Of a stretch of DNA of 11,184 nucleotides, positions 5,588-11,184 are shown piece after piece; position 1 is the stretch's first letter; the number at the start of each line of letters is the position of its first letter. The notes below the pieces were generated by a model that was given only the letters and a program-made list of their open reading frames with translations, was not told the DNA's origin and did no database searches. This DNA is from an uncultured Sporolactobacillus sp. (GTDB lineage: Bacteria; Bacillota; Bacilli; Bacillales; Sporolactobacillaceae), in the NCBI GenBank assembly GCA_900543345.1, contig UQRJ01000071.1:1-11184 (forward strand), written 5' to 3'. Made by a program: the position numbers and the translations under genes.

Positions 5588-6649
5588 ATGAAAATGATTT
5601 ATGTAACGTTTTTTATATGTTTTTTGGTAACCTGTGCATTGACGCCGCTTGTGAAGAAACTGGCGATACGAGTCGGTGCTGTAGATCTGCCGAATGCGCG
5701 GAAAGTCCACACGAGGATCATGCCGCGGATGGGCGGCTTGGCTTTTTATCTGGCGTTTCTGCTCGGAATGCTGATTCTCAGGCCGGAAAGCAGTTACACG
5801 ATGCCGCTGATCCTCGGCAGTTTTATCATTGTCGTGACTGGTGTGCTGGATGATTTGTTCTCGCTCCCGGCCAAGCTGAAACTATGTACCCAGTTTTTGG
5901 CTGCCTTGGTCATTGTTAACGGCGGTATCAGCGTCACGTTTATTAATCTACCGTTTAACGGTGTGCTGTATCTGAACTGGTTCAGTATCCCATTGACACT
6001 GCTGTGGATTGTCGGCATTACGAATGCCATCAATCTGATCGACGGCCTGGACGGCCTGGCGGCGGGGGTTTCAAGCATCGTTCTGCTGACGATTGCCGGA
6101 TTGGCATTGACGGAAGGTAATCTATTCGTGTTCTCGGTGGCGGCGGTCATGCTTGGCGGGACGCTCGGCTTTCTGCCGTACAATTTTCATCCGGCAAAAA
6201 TTTTCATGGGCGATACGGGTGCTTACTTTCTCGGTTACGTTGTTTCGGTGCTGGCGCTGCTCGGATTTAAGAATGTCACCCTGTTTTCACTGGTCGTGCC
6301 GATTATCATCCTTGCTGTACCGATTTCCGATACCTTTTTCGCCATCATCAGGCGGTTGGTCAATAAGAAGCCGTTAACGGCGCCGGATAAATCACATTTG
6401 CATCATTGCCTGCTGCGCTTCGGCTTTTCGCAGCGGCAGACGGTGATTCTGATCTACGGCATGAGTGCGTTGTTCGCCTTGGCGGCCATTCTGTTTTCTA
6501 CGTCGACATTGCTCGGCTCGCTGGTTATCATTATTGGCGTTATGCTGGCGATCGAGCTGGTGGTGGAAGGAGTCGGCTTGGTCAGTGCCGGTTATAAACC
6601 GCTTTTAAGTATCTGTAAACGATTGGTCGGGATTGGCAAAGTCAAGTAA
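5588..6649 (+). CDS. tagO: Undecaprenyl-phosphate N-acetylglucosamine-1-phosphate transferase (TagO/WecA)
   Basis: An integral membrane enzyme that transfers GlcNAc-1-phosphate from UDP-GlcNAc to undecaprenyl phosphate, the committed step of wall teichoic acid and of other lipid-linked envelope polymers. The 353 residues are close to the usual length (about 358 in B. subtilis), with around ten hydrophobic segments. Family signatures: DLPNARKVHTRIMPRMGG (33-50), the Mg-binding DD (88-89) in LDDLFSLPAKLKL, NAINLIDGLDGLAAG (Asp at 152), MGDTGAYFLGY (Asp at 209) and the cytoplasmic HLHHCLLRFGFSQRQT. ATG 5588 follows AAAGG (5576-5580) by seven bases. Its neighbours, a GT26 enzyme in front and an LCP ligase behind, support a role in wall polymer synthesis. 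Family certain; whether its main product is teichoic acid or another polymer is inference. Confidence 0.95.
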   Translation: MKMIYVTFFICFLVTCALTPLVKKLAIRVGAVDLPNARKVHTRIMPRMGGLAFYLAFLLGMLILRPESSYTMPLILGSFIIVVTGVLDDLFSLPAKLKLCTQFLAALVIVNGGISVTFINLPFNGVLYLNWFSIPLTLLWIVGITNAINLIDGLDGLAAGVSSIVLLTIAGLALTEGNLFVFSVAAVMLGGTLGFLPYNFHPAKIFMGDTGAYFLGYVVSVLALLGFKNVTLFSLVVPIIILAVPISDTFFAIIRRLVNKKPLTAPDKSHLHHCLLRFGFSQRQTVILIYGMSALFALAAILFSTSTLLGSLVIIIGVMLAIELVVEGVGLVSAGYKPLLSICKRLVGIGKVK

Positions 6650-6860
6650 TGCGGCCAAATCGCAAGAAGTCATGATGAAAAAAGGCGTGGCTTCTTGCGC
6701 TGCTTGTTTCACTGTGACCGAGCACTTGGACAGGTTGGCCAGTGCCCCGCCGTGGCTTTGGAAGATTCACGTTTCGGAAGACTGGCATTGCGTTTGGAGA
6801 CTGCGAGAGGATTTGGCCTTATTATTTCCGGACGAATCCACTATACCCCTTGATTAAAAA
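6650..6860. other. Gene-free stretch between the convergent tagO and LCP genes
   Basis: About 210 bases without a gene I can support. A reading frame runs across it (ATG pair at 6672-6677, stop at 6855-6857, starting MMKKGVASCAACF), but it has no good ribosome binding site, an odd composition rich in Trp and Cys, and its first part falls inside a hairpin (6661-6699). It is most likely untranslated; a decayed gene remnant cannot be excluded. Confidence 0.45.
6661..6699 (+). terminator. Hairpin behind tagO, possible terminator
   Basis: CGCAAGAAG (6661-6669) and CTTCTTGCG (6691-6699) are perfect complements. The stem extends inward by five more pairs, two of them G-U (6670-6674 with 6686-6690), leaving an 11-base A-rich loop. 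It starts 12 bases after the tagO stop. The following bases, CTGCTTGTTTCAC, are only modestly T-rich, so its efficiency as a terminator is uncertain. Confidence 0.5.
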
Positions 6861-6897
6861 CGAAAAAGAGGGATCGCTTGACCAAGCGATCCCTCTT
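6861..6897 (-). terminator. Strong rho-independent terminator of the LCP gene
   Basis: A perfect 14-base-pair stem (6866-6879 with 6884-6897) around a four-base loop (GACC in plus orientation). Read on the minus strand it is followed by TTTTTCGTTTTT, the classic U tract, so it ends leftward transcription of the LCP gene, whose stop codon is 16 bases before it. On the plus strand there is no T run, so it is not designed for tagO. Confidence 0.9.
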
Positions 6898-6913
6898 GCA
6901 TGCCTGCCGGTTT

Positions 6914-7984
6914 TTACGGCGCAGTGCTCTCCGATGCGTCGGAACCTGCGATTGCCGACGTCTCCGAATCTTCGGCCGTCGGCGTGTAATCGAGTTGTTG
7001 TTGAAGCTGGTTCCGGACTTTTTGCAGATACGTTTCATCCAGAGCGTAATAATAAGTCCCCGTACTAATGTCGTCTGTACCTTTCAACTGTATTGTCTGA
7101 ATACTTGAGAGCGAGCCGGCATATTGTTTCAGACTCAGCAGCTGCCCGAACGTCAGATTCGTTTGCAAATGGCCATTAAGTGAGTCAATGACATTTCCAT
7201 ACTTCGTTATTGAGGTGAGTTGTTTACTCTTAGCGACGAGTGCTTTGATGATCGCCATCTGCCGCTTGCCGCGGCCGAAGTCGCCGCCTGATCCCGGTGA
7301 CTTTCGGTTACGTGCGAGCGCAAGCGCCTGTTCGCCGTTTAATGTTTGTTTTCCCGGCTGAAGGACAATGGATTGACTCCCGTGTTGATCTTTGCTGTTT
7401 TGCGTCACCAACTTTGCGGGAACGTCGACATCGACACCGCCCAGCGCGTCGATAATCCGGACAAACGCTCGGAAATCGACTTGCACGTAATAGTCGACCG
7501 GAATCTGAAGCAGGTGCTCAATCGTATCGATCGTGTAGTCGGCCCCCCGATTCCCCTGAGTATCGCCGTAAGCGTGAGCGTGGGTAATTTTTGTGATGCC
7601 GTAGTCGGTTGGTGTCTGGGGATAGATCTGTACTTTCGAGTCACGGGGAATACTCACCATCTTTACCTCGTTACGGTCATGGTTAAATGTTGCCAGAATC
7701 ATGGCGTCGGAACGGGCCGGTTCATTTTTGCGTTTATCGATGCCGATAAACAGCAGCGAAAAATTATCCTTAACCGGGTCGACTTTGGCCGTCCGCAGAT
7801 CCGATTTGCTGCCCCGGCCCAAATTGTTGTGTGCCTGCTGAGTAACGGATGCTGCCTTTCGAAAAATTATATAGCCATAGGCTGTCCCGGCAGCGGCGAC
7901 CACCAGTATCAGCGCGAGCACGGTGACCAGAATCTTCCGACGTTTGCGGTGCCTTATGGCTCTTGATTGATTTTTATCTTGCAT
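6914..7984 (-). CDS. tagV: LCP (LytR-CpsA-Psr) family cell-wall polymer ligase
   Basis: LCP proteins transfer undecaprenyl-pyrophosphate-linked polymers such as wall teichoic acid to peptidoglycan on the outer face of the membrane. The 356 residues show a basic cytoplasmic start (RAIRHRKRRK), one transmembrane helix (about 18-40), then the LCP domain: FSLLFIGID, ARSDAMILATFNHD, VSIPRDSKVQI, KITHAHAYG, VDYYVQVDFRAFVRIIDALGGVDVDVP, LNGEQALALARNRKSPGSGGDFGRGKRQ. The Arg and Asp residues that bind pyrophosphate in this family are in these motifs. An acidic, Ser/Ala-rich tail (TAEDSETSAIAGSDASES) follows. ATG 7982-7984 is chosen because GAAAGGAAC stands in front; the longer frame to 8068 lacks support. 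The place between tagO and yvyE is that of B. subtilis tagV (yvhJ), hence the symbol, which rests on synteny; TagT/TagU-type roles are not excluded. Confidence 0.92.
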   Translation of the reverse strand: MQDKNQSRAIRHRKRRKILVTVLALILVVAAAGTAYGYIIFRKAASVTQQAHNNLGRGSKSDLRTAKVDPVKDNFSLLFIGIDKRKNEPARSDAMILATFNHDRNEVKMVSIPRDSKVQIYPQTPTDYGITKITHAHAYGDTQGNRGADYTIDTIEHLLQIPVDYYVQVDFRAFVRIIDALGGVDVDVPAKLVTQNSKDQHGSQSIVLQPGKQTLNGEQALALARNRKSPGSGGDFGRGKRQMAIIKALVAKSKQLTSITKYGNVIDSLNGHLQTNLTFGQLLSLKQYAGSLSSIQTIQLKGTDDISTGTYYYALDETYLQKVRNQLQQQLDYTPTAEDSETSAIAGSDASESTAP

Positions 7985-8082
7985 CGTTTTGTTCCTTTCG
8001 CAAAGGATTGTCAGCTGGTCGGGCGTAGCGGATCGCTTCGCTTCGCCTATCGGCGTTAATCGTCGCAACTCGACACGTTTTT

Positions 8083-8111
8083 ATTCTATCCGAGTCATTT
8101 TGGAAGAGCAA
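8083..8111 (-). promoter_or_regulatory. Putative promoter of the LCP gene
   Basis: On the minus strand TTGCTC (8106-8111) and TAGAAT (8083-8088, 5 of 6 matches) lie 17 bases apart. The leader of about 95 bases to the ATG at 7984 contains a GCGAA tandem near 8030-8042 and a small hairpin CGCC-GATA-GGCG at about 8045-8056. The promoter lies between yvyE and the LCP gene, so the latter can be expressed alone. Confidence 0.5.
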
Positions 8112-8151
8112 TGGGGTTTTTCACTTCCGAGCCCGATCTTTTTGCTAAGAA

Positions 8152-8793
8152 CTACTTTTCGGCCGGCACAGCTACGTAACGTTCGCCGGTTTTCGTCAAT
8201 TCGCTCTGTCCGCCGGTCAGGTCGGCGATCCATTGTCGGAAAAGGCTACTCTGCTGCTGACGGACGGCAATTGTGTAATTGACGACATCTGTATAGCCGA
8301 TATCGCGAATCTGATACGGGGACTCACGCAGTTTGTTTTCGAGCATCCCGCTTTGGTGATAGGAGACATGCAGCTTCCACATGTCAATCGGGATTTGATC
8401 AACCACGCCGGCCACCTGCAGTGCCAGCGTCGCTCCATGCGCGTAAGCTCGTATCAATCCGCCGGCACCCAGTTTAATCCCGCCGAAATAACGGGTGACG
8501 ACAATCAAGACATTGCAAATTTGCCGACGTTTGAGCACGTCGAGAATCGGTACGCCGGCCGTTCCGCTCGGTTCGCCGTCGTCACTCGCTTTTTGTTTTT
8601 CCTGCTTTTTTCCCAATATATACGCATAGCAATGGTGGTTTGCTTTCCAGTTCTCTTTGCGTCTAGCCTGAATGGCCTGTTCAATTTCTGGCAGTGTTTC
8701 AACGGAGGAGGCCCAGGCAATGAAACGGGATTTACGAATTTCGAATTCACGGGAAGCGGCCTTCCGGACCGTCCGATAGGGCATCAATGTCAA
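8152..8793 (-). CDS. yvyE: YigZ/IMPACT family protein YvyE
   Basis: A cytoplasmic protein of the UPF0029 (IMPACT/YigZ) family with a C-terminal DUF1949 domain, about 213 residues, close to the family length. The diagnostic stretches are HHCYAYILG, DDGEPSGTAGVPILDVL, and VVTRYFGGIKLGAGGLIRAYAHG; the last third (about 140-213) fits DUF1949. The biochemical role is unsettled; the eukaryotic relative IMPACT regulates GCN2, and a ribosome- or RNA-related role has been suggested for bacterial members. Start choice: GGGAG (8803-8807) fits TTG at 8791-8793 (nine-base gap); ATG 8782-8784, two codons later, is nearly as good, whereas ATG 8800-8802 touches the Shine-Dalgarno. It lies between the LCP gene and the divergent degS, as in B. 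subtilis. No clear terminator follows it. Confidence 0.93.
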   Translation of the reverse strand: MTLMPYRTVRKAASREFEIRKSRFIAWASSVETLPEIEQAIQARRKENWKANHHCYAYILGKKQEKQKASDDGEPSGTAGVPILDVLKRRQICNVLIVVTRYFGGIKLGAGGLIRAYAHGATLALQVAGVVDQIPIDMWKLHVSYHQSGMLENKLRESPYQIRDIGYTDVVNYTIAVRQQQSSLFRQWIADLTGGQSELTKTGERYVAVPAEK

Positions 8794-9225
8794 ACAAATC
8801 ATCTCCCGAAACTGAACGAGCAGTAAAATTGGTAAAAACAAACGGGTTACGATCATCGTTTTGCCGGCATAAATGATATATAATGTTAGTAAAATAGGCT
8901 TAATTCGCGCACACTGTTACTACCATTCGACAACAGGCGGGGATTTTCCGTCCGTATTGGGCCGGACAGATGCGCAGGTGATGATCCTACGGCCCACTTT
9001 AAGACCAAACGACCTATTTACAATGAACCTTTTTTCGACAAAATGGGAGCCGATCGGCATGAAAACCCTTGCGCCTAGGAACTTTTACACTTGCTTTTCC
9101 TTCCATCCTATTAAATGATGGGTAAAGAAAATAATGCAATTGGTCCTTTGGCCCCACCGACAGATAGGCAAATGGTGGGTAGCAAGTATGGTTTTATTCG
9201 GCTAAAGTGGGTATGGAGGCAAAAT
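8794..9225. promoter_or_regulatory. Divergent yvyE/degS intergenic region with candidate promoters and inverted repeats
   Basis: A long gene-free region of 432 bases. An AT-rich block with TATAAT at 8879-8884 (overlapping TGATATATA) could serve either direction, since its complement reads TTATATATCA, but no good -35 is seen on either strand. A second candidate nearer degS is TTTACA (9084-9089) with TATTAA (9109-9114), spacer 19. Two inverted repeats are present: TGGGCCG near 8959 with CGGCCCA near 8991, and CCATC (9103-9107) with GATGG (9117-9121) enclosing the second -10. Small frames inside have no ribosome binding site and no recognisable product. Confidence 0.45.
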
Positions 9226-10404
9226 ATGTCAGCCGGCAAATCAATCGATCACAAACTTGACGAGAAACATCTTGACAAGATCATTAATCGAATGATTGAA
9301 AATGTCAGCAGTAGTAAAAATCAGATCTTCGATATTGGCGAAGAGTCGAGAAAAGAGTATGAATCGCTGTCCAAAGAATTGGCCCTGGTTCGACAAGAAC
9401 TTACGGGAATCATTGAACGAAGCGATAAACTGGAGATTGAGGCGAGAAAATCCCGGGGCCGGCTGGCGGAAATCAGTAAAGCGTTCGACCGTTACGGCGA
9501 ACAGGACATTCGCACGGCATACGAAGTAGCAAACAAGATCCAGAATGACCTTTCCGTTGTCCGCGAAATGGAAAAGCAGATGAAGGCCAGGCGCACCGAA
9601 TTGGAGCGGCGGCTGGTGCAACTGAAGGGAACCGTTAAAAAAGCGGACAATCTGGTCAATCAGATCACGGTCGTGCTAAATTACTTGACCAGCGATCTAA
9701 AACAGGTCGGCGAAGTTGTCGCTAATGCCCGTGAACAACGAGCATTCGGTCTGAAAGTCATTGAGGCGCTCGAAGAAGAGCGGAAGCGATTGTCTCGGGA
9801 GATTCACGACGGCCCGGCCCAGACGCTTGCCCAGGTTCTTCTCGGCCTGGATATTGTCGAACGAGTCGGCAAACGGGAGGGCGAGGAAGCGGCGCACAGT
9901 GAACTGAAAAAGTATCGCGTCATGGTAAGGGACGCGCTGGCGGAAGTCCGGCGCATCATTTACGATCTACGGCCGATGAGCCTCGACGATCTTGGACTTG
10001 TTCCGACACTGCAGAAATATTTTCATCGCCTGGACAACGATCATCCGACCGTTTCAATCAGTTTTCAGGTGATCGGCGAGGAGCAACGATTGCAATCGCG
10101 AGTGGAGGCCGCCCTTTTCCGCCTGGTTCAGGAAGCAGTACAGAATGCTTGCATTCATGCCAATCCGAAACAAGTCATCGTTCGACTCGAATATCGACCT
10201 AAGCATATCGGCATCCTGGTGCGGGACGACGGTTCAGGCTTCGACACGAGCAAGAAGAAAGAGGGCAGTTATGGGTTGATCGGCATGCGCGAACGCGCCG
10301 ATCTTCTGAACGGAGACCTGAAAATCCATTCTGAGCTTCATCATGGGACATCGATTATGGTTACGATCCCGCTTCAGCGCGGCGATATTCTGGAGGAAAA
10401 ATAA
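9226..10404 (+). CDS. degS: Cytoplasmic sensor histidine kinase DegS
   Basis: The kinase/phosphatase partner of DegU, with 392 residues against 385 in B. subtilis. No membrane segment is visible, as expected for this soluble sensor. The N-terminal sensor half is strongly charged and probably coiled-coil (about 35-185). Next is the HisKA_3 dimerisation box EEERKRLSREIHDGPAQTLAQ with the phosphorylated His at 194 (H189 in B. subtilis), and VRRIIYDLRPMSLDDLGL. The HATPase follows: N-box QEAVQNA (Asn 307), G1 DDGSGFD (334-340), G2 GSYGLIGM (347-354), ending HGTSIMVTIPL. ATG 9226 has a textbook GGAGG (9215-9219) six bases before it; the frame is open back to 9115, but that stretch shows no family similarity. 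In relatives DegS responds to salt and to DNA supercoiling or SMC-ScpAB signals. degU follows after 148 bases with no terminator between, so they are likely co-transcribed. Confidence 0.96.
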   Translation: MSAGKSIDHKLDEKHLDKIINRMIENVSSSKNQIFDIGEESRKEYESLSKELALVRQELTGIIERSDKLEIEARKSRGRLAEISKAFDRYGEQDIRTAYEVANKIQNDLSVVREMEKQMKARRTELERRLVQLKGTVKKADNLVNQITVVLNYLTSDLKQVGEVVANAREQRAFGLKVIEALEEERKRLSREIHDGPAQTLAQVLLGLDIVERVGKREGEEAAHSELKKYRVMVRDALAEVRRIIYDLRPMSLDDLGLVPTLQKYFHRLDNDHPTVSISFQVIGEEQRLQSRVEAALFRLVQEAVQNACIHANPKQVIVRLEYRPKHIGILVRDDGSGFDTSKKKEGSYGLIGMRERADLLNGDLKIHSELHHGTSIMVTIPLQRGDILEEK

Positions 10405-10552
10405 GAACGCCGATAAGCAACTGTTTCGTAAGTACTGAACCAAACAAACTTAGATCAAACGAAGCGAGGTGAACAACCTGCTGCAGAACGGGACTACATA
10501 CGATCGGGGACCGGCTGCGTGATTCTCGTGCATTTCTGCGGTAGGGCAAACT

Positions 10553-11184
10553 GTGACAAATGTACGTCCAAAAGTAACCACAATTGCTTTAATTGATGAT
10601 CATCGTCTGTTTCGGGAGGGCGTGAAACGGATCCTGGATATGGAACCGGATTTTCAAGTCGTCGCCGAGGGTGATGACGGCAACGTCGCCGAACAGTTAA
10701 TTGAAAAAGCAAATCCGGATGTTGTATTGATGGACATCAACATGCCTAAAGTGAACGGTGTGGAAGCAACCCGGCAATTGATCAAAAATCATCCGGGATT
10801 GAAAGTCATCATTCTCTCGATTCATGATGACGAAAGCTATGTGACTCATGTCATGAAATGTGGTGCACTTGGGTACTTGCTTAAAGAAATGGATGCCGAT
10901 TCGATGATTCGGGCGGTGCGGATCGTCGCCCAGGGCGGCGCTTATATCCACCCGAAAGTAACGCGCAATTTGGTCAATGAATATCGCAGGTTGGCGACAA
11001 AAGGCTATACAAGCGAACCATCGGGTTTCCGTGATATCGAATACCGGCCGCCACTTCATCTGCTTACGCATCGGGAGTGCGAAGTCCTTCAGCTAATGGC
11101 CGATGGCAAAAGCAACCGGGCAATCGGCGAGCATTTGTATATTAGTGAAAAAACAGTAAAAAATCATGTCAGCAATATTTTGCA
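10553..11184 (+). CDS. degU: Response regulator DegU (3' end outside the window)
   Basis: A NarL/LuxR-type response regulator; 210 codons are visible and the remainder lies beyond the right edge (the B. subtilis protein has 229 residues). The receiver domain has the acidic pair D15-D16, the phospho-acceptor D61 in LMDINMPKVNG, S89 in the IILSIHDDE strand and K111 in YLLKEMD. The linker SGFRDIEYRPPLHLL leads to the HTH LTHRECEVLQLMADGKSNRAIGEHLYISEKTVKNHVSNIL. Similarity to B. subtilis DegU is high throughout, so its known roles (degradative enzymes, competence, motility, biofilm genes according to phosphorylation) probably apply. The start is GTG 10553, with GGTAGGG (10540-10546) six bases before it. 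The 148-base gap behind degS leaves room for a separate degU promoter, known in B. subtilis, though I could not identify its boxes. Confidence 0.96.
   Translation, partial: MTNVRPKVTTIALIDDHRLFREGVKRILDMEPDFQVVAEGDDGNVAEQLIEKANPDVVLMDINMPKVNGVEATRQLIKNHPGLKVIILSIHDDESYVTHVMKCGALGYLLKEMDADSMIRAVRIVAQGGAYIHPKVTRNLVNEYRRLATKGYTSEPSGFRDIEYRPPLHLLTHRECEVLQLMADGKSNRAIGEHLYISEKTVKNHVSNIL

Noticed and set aside
7346..7966. 206-codon plus-strand frame opposite the LCP gene
   Set aside because: The minus strand carries complete LCP motifs, a ribosome binding site and a terminator; the antisense frame has none of these.
8233..8826. 197-codon plus-strand frame opposite yvyE
   Set aside because: The minus strand encodes all YigZ/IMPACT signatures; the antisense product resembles nothing I know and lacks a start signal.
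8960..8995. Fluoride (crcB) riboswitch before degS
   Set aside because: Only a short stretch similar to the core is present; the GG-GATG and AACCGCC-type segments and the pseudoknot partners are absent, and degS is not a fluoride-response gene.
9190..9214. SigB-like promoter GTTTTA-N12-GGGTAT ahead of degS
   Set aside because: GGGTAT overlaps the approach to the ribosome binding site; transcription would begin almost at the start codon and lose the GGAGG. The spacer is also too short.
9115..9225. 37-residue N-terminal extension of DegS from ATG 9115
   Set aside because: No Shine-Dalgarno before it, no similarity to DegS, and a textbook GGAGG precedes the ATG at 9226.
1..11184. CRISPR array, prophage, insertion sequence, tRNA or a novel defence cluster
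   Set aside because: No spaced repeats, integrase, transposase, terminal inverted repeats or tRNA-like cloverleaf were seen; every long gene belongs to a known housekeeping or envelope family.

Overview
The window is ordinary chromosomal DNA of a low-to-mid GC Gram-positive bacterium of the Bacillales. Evidence: AcsA, DegS and DegU read like close relatives of the Bacillus subtilis proteins; ribosome binding sites are strong GGAGG types with frequent TTG/GTG starts; wall-teichoic-acid genes are present; and the order tagO - LCP gene - yvyE - degS - degU is the one I recall from B. subtilis. The fairly high GC content suggests a genus other than Bacillus sensu stricto (Sporolactobacillus-like lineages are one guess), but I cannot place it from this sequence.

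Layout. Positions 1-49 are not genomic: they are an Illumina Nextera transposase/i7 adapter left on a contig end. From 50 the 3' end of a MotB/MotS stator gene runs to 303, followed by a membrane-anchored SGNH-like protein (383-1156) and a large terminator hairpin (1222-1275). After a gene-free regulatory stretch with a cre-like site set in a promoter comes acsA (1522-3243). Converging on it from the other strand is a glycerate kinase gene (3330-4475), preceded on that strand by a WecG/TagA/CpsF-family glycosyltransferase gene (4563-5303). Diverging from the latter is tagO (5588-6649). Next are two minus-strand genes, an LCP-family cell-wall ligase (6914-7984) and the YigZ/IMPACT gene yvyE (8152-8793). 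A 432-base divergent spacer leads to degS (9226-10404) and degU, which runs off the right end.

How it works together. Three functional blocks are visible. (1) Motility and acetate metabolism: a stator gene close to acsA, as near B. subtilis ccpA-motPS-acuABC-acsA, but without acuABC between them; the cre-like site suggests carbon catabolite control of acetate activation. (2) Cell-envelope polymer synthesis: TagO starts the undecaprenyl-linked chain, the GT26 enzyme may add the second sugar, and the LCP protein probably transfers the finished polymer to peptidoglycan. (3) The DegS-DegU two-component system, which in relatives controls exoenzymes, motility and biofilm.

I see no mobile element, CRISPR array, tRNA or rRNA, and no convincing new multi-gene system. 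The points most worth a second look are the adapter at the contig end, the absent acuABC and the SGNH-like protein without a recognisable nucleophile in its place, the divergent active-site motif of the GT26 enzyme, and the long structured spacers before degS and after tagO.
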